Positions 36,128 through 43,792 of a DNA stretch of 64,000 nt are shown one piece after another. The stretch is from an uncultured Prevotellaceae bacterium. GTDB lineage: Bacteria > Bacteroidota > Bacteroidia > Bacteroidales > Bacteroidaceae. The DNA lies in assembly GCA_900316265.1 (NCBI GenBank), contig ONCH01000006.1, positions 44,342 through 108,341 on the forward strand, in the 5' to 3' direction. The translations under genes and the position numbers were made by a program. Numbering within the stretch: position 1 is the stretch's first letter; each line of letters opens with the position of its first letter. The notes below the pieces were generated by a model. It was given only the letters and a program-made list of their open reading frames with translations, was not told where the DNA came from and did no database searches.

Positions 36128-36171
36128 TCTATTGTGTGTTCTTATTTGTATCGCTTTGTTGAAAAACACTG

Positions 36172-36203
36172 CAAAGGTAGACATTTCTTACGACATATAC
36201 AAA
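36172..36203 (-). promoter_or_regulatory. Promoter of the barrel-protein gene
   Basis: On the minus strand TTTG (36203-36200), 20 bp, TACCTTTG (36179-36172), 45 bp before ATG 36127. It excludes the longer in-frame start at 36184. Confidence 0.75.
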
Positions 36204-36250
36204 TAATTTGAGCACACTATGTACGCCTTACAGAAGATAGTGCAAGAAAA

Positions 36251-36307
36251 CAAGTGTCACTGTCACGTCTAACGTGTTGTATCTGTGTGTATTAGGTGTG
36301 ACACTTG
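36251..36307. repeat. Hairpin element B (GTGTCAC family)
   Basis: Stem CAAGTGTCAC (36251-36260) with GTGACACTTG (36298-36307). Inner pairing: CAC (36264-36266) with GTG (36287-36289). Same family as element C at 36742. Confidence 0.75.
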
Positions 36308-36741
36308 CTCTGGGTGAAAAATAATTATTCAAAAAAGATAATCGTTTTTGGATAATTGTGTATCGCCTAAAGAATCAAAAATCAGGATTCCTTAGATTTC
36401 AACTAGATCATCCTGTTTCCGTACTAGCCTATCCCATCGCGGTATTAGCTGTACTTTCTTTATGCGACGGATGTCGCAGATATTTGCGACGGCTTTCGAA
36501 TATATGTTCGACGGCCGTCGAACGAAAGAAGAAAATCTGGATGGGGAAGTAGAGACGGTTGGGTTGGGAGAACAATGCGAATGTTGTGTAATGTGCAGAA
36601 TGTGAGACGGTTGTACGAACGGAGTGTACGAAGAAAAGCCAGTTTGGGGAGCGTTTTAGAAGGCTGAAAAGGACGAAAAGCAAGCTGAAATTAACATTAA
36701 TTTTGATTTCGTGTAAAGAAATCGGAACCGGCTGGGGATAT
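36308..36741. other. 434-bp gene-free region between hairpins B and C
   Basis: I find no convincing gene. The one open frame of 64 codons lacks the local codon pattern and a promoter. The region holds the three 22-bp dyad repeats at 36463-36528. A G-rich, T-poor stretch (about 36536-36690) follows, whose composition differs from the flanking genes. Confidence 0.6.
36463..36528. repeat. Three tandem 22-bp dyad repeats
   Basis: Units at 36463-36484, 36485-36506 and 36507-36528 share T(G/T)CGACGG, then TCG, then A/T-rich ends. Each centres on a CGAC-GTCG type dyad: TGCGAC GGAT GTCGCA in unit 1, and the perfect 16-bp palindrome TTCGACGGCCGTCGAA in unit 3. A 22-bp period is about two helical turns, as expected for operators on one face of DNA. 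Confidence 0.75.
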
Positions 36742-36810
36742 AAAAAACAAGTGTCACACTAAACGCACTATGAAACAGGGAGTTACGCGTGACAGTGACA
36801 CTTGTTTTTT
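36742..36810. repeat. Hairpin element C (GTGTCAC family), probable terminator
   Basis: Perfect 16-bp stem: AAAAAACAAGTGTCAC (36742-36757) with GTGACACTTGTTTTTT (36795-36810). Inner pairing CGC-ACT (36764-36769) with AGT (36781-36783) and GCG (36787-36789). It lies 22 bp past the stop of the arabinofuranosidase gene and has U-tracts in both directions. Confidence 0.85.
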
Positions 36811-36832
36811 AGCAAATATGCTTTTAATATGA

Positions 36833-39142
36833 TTACTTGCAGAGACGGATCTCGTGGATGCGAGGTGTCTGCTTACCAGGCTCGGCAGAGAGGGTTAGCA
36901 TGATGGTTTCCTTCTGCAAGGTGGCAGGCAGGTTCAGAACAGCCAGACCCTGACCATCCAGACGGACGGTGTCGAGCTGCTGGCCATCGATGCTAACGAT
37001 GACACGCTCGTAGGCGGCAAAGCCCTGCAGACGCAGCGTCTTGGCATCCTGAGCCTTCATCTGGTAAGAGAAGGAGCCACGAGCGGTACGCCAGTGCATG
37101 CCTTCGTCATAGCCGTTCCAAGCGTTGTCGGCCTTGAAGAAGTGGTCGCTCTCCGACTGCTGCTCACCACAGAACACCTTATCAACGGTGTTGGCTTCCA
37201 TCTCCATCTTGGCTTTCTCAGCAGCTGCCATTTCCTGTTGCTTGACAGCCCATTCCGACTGTGAATAGAGTGGGAAGTAAATCTGATAGCGGCACTCATA
37301 GAGCTGATAGAACGGCACGAGACGCAGACCCTCGTAGGCTGGTGTCGTCAGTCCTGTGAGGGTGAAGGTGAGGGGCTGGCCCTCTACGGCTTTCAGGTGT
37401 GACAGGACGTCGTTGGGCGTGCCGATAATTGCTGGCATCTGAGCCTGAGGCACCTTCGGACCATTGGCGATATGTCCACCACGACTGTCGTCAGCAAAGA
37501 GGCCATCCTGTCGGTCGGTACCCGTCTTAGCTGCCAGCACGATAGGACCATAGAGGAACGAATACTGTGGCTTGCCGTCAGGTGTCGTCATCGCTGTCAG
37601 GTGCATGGGCATATCCATGTGAATCTGGTCGCCATCCTTCCATGAACGCTCAATGACGAGATAGCCGTTGGCAGCTATTCGGTAATCAGCGGGTGAGCCG
37701 TTGACGGCCAGCTGCACGGCGTCGCACCACGCTGGCTTACGAATCTTCACCGCAAACTTACGAGCTTTCTTCAGCTGCAGGGTGATATTGGTGGCGGGCT
37801 CCTGTGGGAAGCGGTTCTCCTGCTTGACGGTCATGCCGTCCCACGTGAGCGTTGAGGGGATGAAGAGGTTGACGATGAGGTCGTTGCCCTCGTGGGCATA
37901 AATCATCTCACCATAGCGGGCAGGATTCTCCAGACCTGTACCCACACAACACCACATCGAGGTCTGCGGTTGTGAATAGACGCGATAGTGACCACTACGC
38001 ATGGGGGTGAAATAGACGAAACCACCCTGCACGGGGTTCAGTATCGAGAGGATATGGTTGTAGAGCGCACGCTCATAATAGTCCATATAGTTTTTGTCTG
38101 CTGATGTCTGATAGAGCATCTTCGTCAGGCGTAACATATTATAGGTGTTACAGCTCTCTGGTCCTTGTTCTGAAGCCAGCAAACCACTGAAGTCGTTGGT
38201 GGGGTTGAAGTGCTCGCGCATGGAGTTACCGCCAATGCTGACACTACGCTGTCCGATGACCACATCCCAGAAGAAAGCAGAGGCAGCATCCCAGTCGTCC
38301 AGTCCTTCCAGGTCAGCAATACGCTTGTAGCCGATGACCTTGGGAATCTGGGTGTTAGCGTGCTTACCCGTCAGGTTGTCTTCCTTCTTCAATAGTGGCT
38401 GGAGCATCTGCTGGTCGCTGAACTGATGGGCCAGGCGCAGGTATTTCTTGTCACCCGTAATGCCATAGACATCTGCAAAGGTCTCGTTCAGTCCACCCTG
38501 TTCGCTGATGAGCATCTTCTGAATCTGCTCATCGCTCAACTTGCTCACCTCCTGAATCATCCAGTCAGTCAGCTTGATAAGCATCGCCTTAGCCTGCTGG
38601 CGACCAGCAATCAGGTAAGCATCGCGCAGACCCGCATAAATCTTATGGATATTGTATAGCGGTACCCAGCGGTTGTTCAGTCCAAAGGAGTTTGCACGGA
38701 TGTCGCCCTTGGCTATCTGTCCCCAGATTTCGTTAGGGTTGGGTACACCTCCCAGATAACCGTCCTGACGGGCGTCCTGACAACGTTTCAACTCGCTGAG
38801 CACATAGTCCAGACGGGCATTGATCTCTTGGTTGCCAGTAGCTGCTGCCATGTAGCTCAGTGCCGACACATAGTGTCCACCGATGTGGCCATCCAGACCG
38901 GTGTTCTCCCAGTTGGTATAGTTCTCAGCCTTGGGCGTCAGTCCTGCACCTTTCAGATAAGGTGCCATGAGTCGGTCGGCATCCAGTCCAAGGAGGTAAT
39001 AGATGTCTGCCTGCTGGTTTTTCAGGAACTGGCTGTCGCCCAGTCTGACACTACTGATGGGGAAAGTCTCGATACGTGGTGTGGGCGCTGCACTAGTTGT
39101 CAGCGTGATAGCCGTGAGGCTGATGATGAATAGTCGTTTCAT
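36833..39142 (-). CDS. GH127/GH146-type beta-L-arabinofuranosidase
   Basis: 769 aa from ATG 39142 (MKRLFIISLTAITLTTSAAP); signal peptide to about residue 19, so periplasmic or surface exposed. DUF1680/GH127-like (alpha/alpha)6 domain: TGLDGHIGGHYVSALSYMAAATGN, LNNRWVPLYNIHKIYAGLRDAY, GGLNETFADVYGITGD, and CCVGTGLENPARYGEMIYA with the paired Cys that bind the catalytic zinc in this clan. The CCVGTG form suggests GH146. A C-terminal beta-sandwich follows. It releases L-arabinose from pectic or glycoprotein arabinans. No SusCD pair is adjacent. Confidence 0.85.
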   Translation of the reverse strand: MKRLFIISLTAITLTTSAAPTPRIETFPISSVRLGDSQFLKNQQADIYYLLGLDADRLMAPYLKGAGLTPKAENYTNWENTGLDGHIGGHYVSALSYMAAATGNQEINARLDYVLSELKRCQDARQDGYLGGVPNPNEIWGQIAKGDIRANSFGLNNRWVPLYNIHKIYAGLRDAYLIAGRQQAKAMLIKLTDWMIQEVSKLSDEQIQKMLISEQGGLNETFADVYGITGDKKYLRLAHQFSDQQMLQPLLKKEDNLTGKHANTQIPKVIGYKRIADLEGLDDWDAASAFFWDVVIGQRSVSIGGNSMREHFNPTNDFSGLLASEQGPESCNTYNMLRLTKMLYQTSADKNYMDYYERALYNHILSILNPVQGGFVYFTPMRSGHYRVYSQPQTSMWCCVGTGLENPARYGEMIYAHEGNDLIVNLFIPSTLTWDGMTVKQENRFPQEPATNITLQLKKARKFAVKIRKPAWCDAVQLAVNGSPADYRIAANGYLVIERSWKDGDQIHMDMPMHLTAMTTPDGKPQYSFLYGPIVLAAKTGTDRQDGLFADDSRGGHIANGPKVPQAQMPAIIGTPNDVLSHLKAVEGQPLTFTLTGLTTPAYEGLRLVPFYQLYECRYQIYFPLYSQSEWAVKQQEMAAAEKAKMEMEANTVDKVFCGEQQSESDHFFKADNAWNGYDEGMHWRTARGSFSYQMKAQDAKTLRLQGFAAYERVIVSIDGQQLDTVRLDGQGLAVLNLPATLQKETIMLTLSAEPGKQTPRIHEIRLCK

Positions 39143-39164
39143 AGATGTTTCTGTTAGTTTGGTG

Positions 39165-39224
39165 CAAAAGTACAAAAAAATTAAGAATTAAGAATTAAGA
39201 ATTAAGAATTATTTACTACCTTTG
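39165..39224. promoter_or_regulatory. Divergent promoters separated by a 7-bp repeat
   Basis: Minus-strand TACTTTTG (39172-39165) serves the arabinofuranosidase gene and plus-strand TACCTTTG (39217-39224) the transporter. Both -33 zones fall inside the 4 x TTAAGAA tract, and neither has a TTTG. Repeat number therefore sets the spacing and phasing of both promoters. Confidence 0.7.
39181..39208. repeat. Tandem 7-bp repeat (4 x TTAAGAA)
   Basis: Four perfect units between two divergent promoters. Both strands of this unit contain TAA in frame, so it could not persist within a gene. Confidence 0.9.
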
Positions 39225-39242
39225 CAAAACATTTTCGCAACA

Positions 39243-40100
39243 ATGAACACGATTTTTATAGTTTTACCGATACTTGTCCTGCTGATGTTCGACTTAGGAC
39301 TGACGCTTCGCCCTGCCGATTTCCGTCTGTTGGTAGAGCGTCCTAAGGCAGTATTGGTGGGGTTGGCAGGTCAGATTATCCTGCTACCACTGATCGGTTT
39401 GGCCATTGGCTATGGGTTTCAATTGGAAGCTATATTCTTCCTGGGTGTTATGCTGATTGCATGCAGTCCTGGCGGCAGTTCCAGCAACGTCTTCTCCATG
39501 CTGGCGGGTGGCGACGTAGCACTTTCTGTGTCGCTAACCATGTTAAGCAGTATTATCACGCTGTTTACGGGTCCGCTGGTGATGAGCTATGCCACCAGTC
39601 TGGTAGGCGAGAGTCAGTCGATAACCCTTCCCGTAGGCAACCTGCTGATACAGAACATCGTACTCATGCTGGTACCTATCCTTATTGGCTTGGCATTGGC
39701 GATGTGGCGCGAACAGCTGGCTCACAAGATGCATGGCGTGTTGAAGAAACTCGCCTTCCCAGCGCTGATACTACTAGCCTCGGTCTTCTTCATACAGAAC
39801 CGAGAGACCATCGTCCGCGAGTTTCCACAGTTGGGACTGGCAATGACCGTGCTCATCCTGCTGGCGATGGGTGGTGGTGTCTTGTTATCATGGATGATGA
39901 GACTCTCTGGTCGTGAACAACGCACCATCATCATTGAAATAGGCATGCAGAACGCTGCCCAGGCCATCTCTATTGCCAGCAGTCCGTTTGTCTTTGCCAA
40001 CGATGTGATGGCGATACCTGCTATCGTCTATGCGCTGATGATGAACGTCATCCTGCTGTCGTATGTGGGCATTCTCAAGACGGTCAAGGACCGTTCTTGA
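39243..40100 (+). CDS. Bile acid:sodium symporter (BASS) family transporter
   Basis: 285 aa from ATG 39243 (MNTIFIVLPILVLLMFDLG). Nine or ten membrane helices with family motifs GVMLIACSPGGSSSNVFSMLAGGDVALSVSLT and IEIGMQNAAQAISIA at the crossed-helix sodium sites. The substrate in Bacteroidota is often not a bile acid; pantoate or other organic anions are possible. It is divergent from the arabinofuranosidase gene. Confidence 0.85.
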   Translation: MNTIFIVLPILVLLMFDLGLTLRPADFRLLVERPKAVLVGLAGQIILLPLIGLAIGYGFQLEAIFFLGVMLIACSPGGSSSNVFSMLAGGDVALSVSLTMLSSIITLFTGPLVMSYATSLVGESQSITLPVGNLLIQNIVLMLVPILIGLALAMWREQLAHKMHGVLKKLAFPALILLASVFFIQNRETIVREFPQLGLAMTVLILLAMGGGVLLSWMMRLSGREQRTIIIEIGMQNAAQAISIASSPFVFANDVMAIPAIVYALMMNVILLSYVGILKTVKDRS

Positions 40101-40204
40101 TGCCTTTTCTTCTATGAAATCGAAAAAAATAGCGATTTTTCTTTGAGCTTTCATTAAATTTCTTTATTTCTGCCGACTATTATGCAACATAGTAGTATAC
40201 TATA

Positions 40205-40399
40205 GTGGCTTTGCGCCGATATAAGGAACGCTATGTGGACCCTGAAAAGCATCATCTCATTGAGCAGATGGAGAAGATGCGTGAGGTAAACAACCGTCTG
40301 ACAAAGCGCAATCAGGATCTAGCCAAAAAAGTCGCAGAAATGCAGTCACGCCTTAACTCCCAAGTGAATCAAGCCACCGACCAGCACTGGTTCGGGTAA
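40205..40399 (+). CDS. Small basic coiled-coil protein (possible)
   Basis: 64 aa from GTG 40205 (TTG 40211 is an alternative). Nearly all helix and heptad-like: EKHHLIEQMEKMREVNNRLTKRNQDLAKKVAEMQSRLN, then a short tail ending HWFG. Codon use is like the neighbouring genes, and a stem of AAGGA with TCCTT (about 40398-40439) follows. No clear promoter is seen, and I recognise no family. It could be a short regulatory or scaffold protein, or a relic. Confidence 0.45.
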   Translation: MALRRYKERYVDPEKHHLIEQMEKMREVNNRLTKRNQDLAKKVAEMQSRLNSQVNQATDQHWFG

Positions 40400-40518
40400 G
40401 GAGTGTCCGCACACAGTTGACTGCGCAGGGGTTCCTTTTGTTAATTTTCTATAAATAGAAGGGGCCGCTAACGTTACAAATATAGATTTTTGCTATATTT
40501 GCAGAGATAATATACCAT

Positions 40519-42036
40519 ATGCTAAAGCTGACAAAGAAAATCTCTGAAACTCTGTCGCTTAGACTCAGCCTAATAGTGGCCTGCGTGGTAGCGGTGTTAC
40601 TCTTGGTGTCTCTGGCAGTCATGTTCCAATTCTCACGCCAGACATTAAGAGAAAGAGCCATGCATAATGCCGAGGAGACGTTGGATGCAACGGTGCAGGA
40701 CATCGATAACATCCTGCTGAGCGTGGAACAGTCGGCAGGCAACATCTATTGGGAGGTGATGGCACATCTTGACGAACCTGACCGCATGCTGAATTTCAGT
40801 CGCCGACTGGTGGAGTGCAATCCCTATGTTGTGGGCTGTGCTATCGTCTTCAAACCGAACTATTATCCTGGTCATGAGCTTTTCATGGCCTATGTTCACC
40901 GCAAGGGTCATAGTGTGACAACCAATGTGGCATCGGAACTGGTTGTTCAGGAGACGTTTACCAACCGCCCCTATACTGAACAGGTGTGGTACACCGAGCC
41001 GATGACCGTGGGACACGCCTGTTGGACAGACCCGCTGAAGAACGATGATACCGAGAACGAAGCATTAATTACCTTCTGTCTGCCCATCGTAGACCGCAGT
41101 GGGCACGCCGTAGGTGTCGTAGCTACCGACGTTGCCGTCGAATTGATTTCGCAGATTGTCCTAAGTGCCAAGCCGTCACCTAACAGCTATAGTACCCTGC
41201 TGTCACGCAATGGTTCATATATTGTCCACCCCGACAAGGAGAAGCTGACCAAGCAGAATGTCTCCTCTCAGTTTATCAATAAGAACACTCACCCCTCTGT
41301 CGTCAAAGCCGCCAAGGCAATGATGAGTGGCGAGAGTGGTATGCTGCCCCTCATCATGAACGACCGCGAGTGGTATGTAGTCTATAAACCCTTCGTACGT
41401 GACGAGGTGGTGGGTAGAAGCATGGAAAGCCTCAGTTGGAGCGTGGGTGTAGTATATCCTAAGGACGACATCTTCGGCGACTATAATCGTTTGCTCTACC
41501 TCGTGTTGGTGATTGCATTCTTCGGATTGATTCTGGTGGTCGTACTCAGCAGTATGTTTACACACCGCCAACTGTTGCCGCTGAACATGCTGACGGAAAC
41601 AGCCCAGCAGATTAGTCAGGGCCACTACGATGTGCCTATCCCTGACACGGTGCGCACCGACGAGATTGGCCAGTTGCAGGACGACTTCCGCCAGATGCAA
41701 CAGTCATTGGCTGCCCAACTGACGGAGTTGCAGCGACTCAACAGTCAGCTCAAGGAACGTAGTGTGGAACTGCAGCGCGCCAACCGCAAAGCTCAGGAGG
41801 CCGACCGCATGAAGACTAACTTCCTGCATCTGGTGACCAACAAACTGATGGACCCTGCCGAGGCGCTTACCACCCATGTTGCCACACTGTGCGACAACTA
41901 TCATACTATCAGTCCTGAGGATGCCGCCCAAGAGATAACAAATATACGCCAACAGGGTAATACCATTGTCGACCTGCTGGACGACATGATACACTCTGCC
42001 GATAATGAAACAGGAAAGGAGGATGCCCATGAATAG
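40519..42036 (+). CDS. dCache-HAMP membrane sensor with degenerate, ATPase-less kinase stub
   Basis: 505 aa. TM1 (about 16-36), a periplasmic Cache-type sensor (about 40-310: FKPNYYPGHELFMAY, VWYTEPMTVGHACWTDPL, LPIVDRSGHAVGVVATDVAVELI), TM2 (about 322-345), HAMP (about 347-400), a coiled coil and a DHp-like segment DRMKTNFLHLVTNKLMDPAEAL. In that segment the usual SHELRTP is TNKLMDP, so the phospho-acceptor His is Asn. It ends there without an ATPase domain. It overlaps the following histidine kinase gene by 8 nt, so the two may work as a hetero-complex. Confidence 0.75.
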   Translation: MLKLTKKISETLSLRLSLIVACVVAVLLLVSLAVMFQFSRQTLRERAMHNAEETLDATVQDIDNILLSVEQSAGNIYWEVMAHLDEPDRMLNFSRRLVECNPYVVGCAIVFKPNYYPGHELFMAYVHRKGHSVTTNVASELVVQETFTNRPYTEQVWYTEPMTVGHACWTDPLKNDDTENEALITFCLPIVDRSGHAVGVVATDVAVELISQIVLSAKPSPNSYSTLLSRNGSYIVHPDKEKLTKQNVSSQFINKNTHPSVVKAAKAMMSGESGMLPLIMNDREWYVVYKPFVRDEVVGRSMESLSWSVGVVYPKDDIFGDYNRLLYLVLVIAFFGLILVVVLSSMFTHRQLLPLNMLTETAQQISQGHYDVPIPDTVRTDEIGQLQDDFRQMQQSLAAQLTELQRLNSQLKERSVELQRANRKAQEADRMKTNFLHLVTNKLMDPAEALTTHVATLCDNYHTISPEDAAQEITNIRQQGNTIVDLLDDMIHSADNETGKEDAHE

Positions 42037-43684
42037 CCTACGCCGACAACTCGCCGCCAAGCTTAGCATCGGCATTACGTTGCTGACTACCCCCATCTTC
42101 GTAGTGGCTTTGGGAATACTGTTCTTGTATTCTCACCACCTCCTGTATCAGGACACCGCGACACATGCCAACAACATTCTCCAGACAACATCGCAGCACC
42201 TCAGAAGTGAACTGGGACTGGTGGAGAATGCCGTCAACTCCAATGCATGGCTGATGGAGGAGAATTTCCGTCCCGACTCGCTGCAGTCCATCTGTCACCG
42301 CTTGCTCAGGCTGAATCGTACACCTGTCACCTGTCAGGTTGTCACCGATTCTGTTGAAATGAGCAATATCAAACTGGGGTTCTCTGTTGATACTACCGCT
42401 AACGGCGACACCCTTTTCTACTATTCCAGAGCTTTGCGTCCAGATGGCGATGCTGTCAAGGGCATTGTGACAGCAGGCCTTCCCATCAAGCGCTTGAAGA
42501 CCATCATCAAACAGGCAGAGCAGCCGTTCCCTGTCTGCGAATTCCTACTCCTTGAGAACGACCAGACATTCGACACCGAGGATGCACACGTCTTCTACGA
42601 TGAGTTGCCTGACACTGACTGGACATTGGCTCTTATATGTCCTGACAGCGAATTCGAGAAGAGCTATCGCCAGTTGGCCCACATTGCTTACTTCCTGTTT
42701 ATCGGCGGTCTGCTGCTCATTCTCATTATCTGTTATCTGCTGACGCGACATACCATCAAGCCCCTCCACAAGTTACTGGCCCATACTAAAAATATTGTCT
42801 CTGGCAAATATGCAGAGGTCATTCCCCGTTCCAACCACAAGGATGCCATCGGACGCCTGCAGAACAGCGTTGTTGTCATGCAGCAGTCCCTTTTGGAACA
42901 TGTGGACAGCATCCGCAAGACTGGCGAAGAGACCAAGAAGCATAACGAGGAGTTGGCTCGTGCCCAGATGCTGGCTGAGGAAGGCGTGCAAAAGAAAGCC
43001 ATCTTCATCCAGAACGTTTCGCATCAGATGCGTACGCCCCTGAACATTGTCATGGGCTTTGCCGATGTACTTGGTGAAAGTCTTGCTGCTCAGCAGGACG
43101 GCGCCTCGCAAAGCCTACTGCAGGATGCAGAATTGGCCGACATCACCGAGACAATGACCTATAATGCCATCCACCTGAGACGTATGGTGCAGATGCTCTA
43201 CGACAGTTCTGAGTATGGCACCTCGCAAGAACTCTTTTCTGGGAAGAGCGAGTATGTAACCATCAACAATATCGCCCAAGAGTGTATTGAATATACCCGT
43301 GAGCGCTTCCCAAAAACCACTATCAATTTCGAATCTAATATACCCCCTCGTGCTGTCGTCAAGACCAACCACCTTTACTTGATGCGTACCCTTCGTGAGC
43401 TTCTTTTCAATGCCGCCAAATACTCCGACGGCCAGCATATCATGTTGCGCATCTCAGAGACCATCTCCACTATTCGCTTCACAGTGGAGGATGTCGGCCC
43501 CGGCATTCCGTCTGATACACTGGGGATGATCTTCAAGCCATTTGGCAAAGTCGATGACCTATCTGAGGGTCTCGGTCTTGGTCTTCCATTAGCCAAACGC
43601 CACGCTCTCAGTTTAGGTGGCGATCTGACCTATGATGTCGATTACCACGACGGTTGCCGCTTCATCTTAGAGGTTCCGAAATAG
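42029..43684 (+). CDS. HAMP-containing sensor histidine kinase
   Basis: 551 aa from ATG 42029, chosen because AAAGGAGG (42015-42022) lies 6 nt before it; ATG 42005 and 42023 are in frame. TM1 and TM2 (about 12-34 and 225-247) enclose a periplasmic domain. HAMP and coiled coil follow, then HisKA (IQNVSHQMRTPLNIVMGF with the phosphorylated His) and HATPase (LRELLFNAAKYSDGQ, VEDVGPGIPSDT, LSEGLGLGLPLAKRHA). No response regulator is adjacent. It is probably an orphan kinase served by the neighbouring Cache sensor. Confidence 0.88.
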   Translation: MNSLRRQLAAKLSIGITLLTTPIFVVALGILFLYSHHLLYQDTATHANNILQTTSQHLRSELGLVENAVNSNAWLMEENFRPDSLQSICHRLLRLNRTPVTCQVVTDSVEMSNIKLGFSVDTTANGDTLFYYSRALRPDGDAVKGIVTAGLPIKRLKTIIKQAEQPFPVCEFLLLENDQTFDTEDAHVFYDELPDTDWTLALICPDSEFEKSYRQLAHIAYFLFIGGLLLILIICYLLTRHTIKPLHKLLAHTKNIVSGKYAEVIPRSNHKDAIGRLQNSVVVMQQSLLEHVDSIRKTGEETKKHNEELARAQMLAEEGVQKKAIFIQNVSHQMRTPLNIVMGFADVLGESLAAQQDGASQSLLQDAELADITETMTYNAIHLRRMVQMLYDSSEYGTSQELFSGKSEYVTINNIAQECIEYTRERFPKTTINFESNIPPRAVVKTNHLYLMRTLRELLFNAAKYSDGQHIMLRISETISTIRFTVEDVGPGIPSDTLGMIFKPFGKVDDLSEGLGLGLPLAKRHALSLGGDLTYDVDYHDGCRFILEVPK

Positions 43685-43704
43685 TAATATTTTCTTGTTA
43701 CTTT

Positions 43705-43735
43705 TTTGTGGTTTGGTAGAAAATGTCTACCTTTG
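43705..43735 (+). promoter_or_regulatory. Promoter of BspA-like gene
   Basis: TTTG (43705-43708), 19 bp, TACCTTTG (43728-43735), 57 bp before the ATG at 43793. Confidence 0.8.
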
Positions 43736-43792
43736 CAACGTTTTTCAACAAAGGATAGACAAATTATAACACACAACAATAAAAGGAAACAA

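Noticed and set aside
36358-36552. 64-codon open frame in the gap between hairpins B and C
   Set aside because: No promoter or coding pattern, and it runs through the palindromic 22-bp repeats; probably chance.
36251-36810. Hairpins B and C as terminal inverted repeats of a small transposon
   Set aside because: No transposase or target-site duplication is visible, and related hairpins occur singly at A and D.
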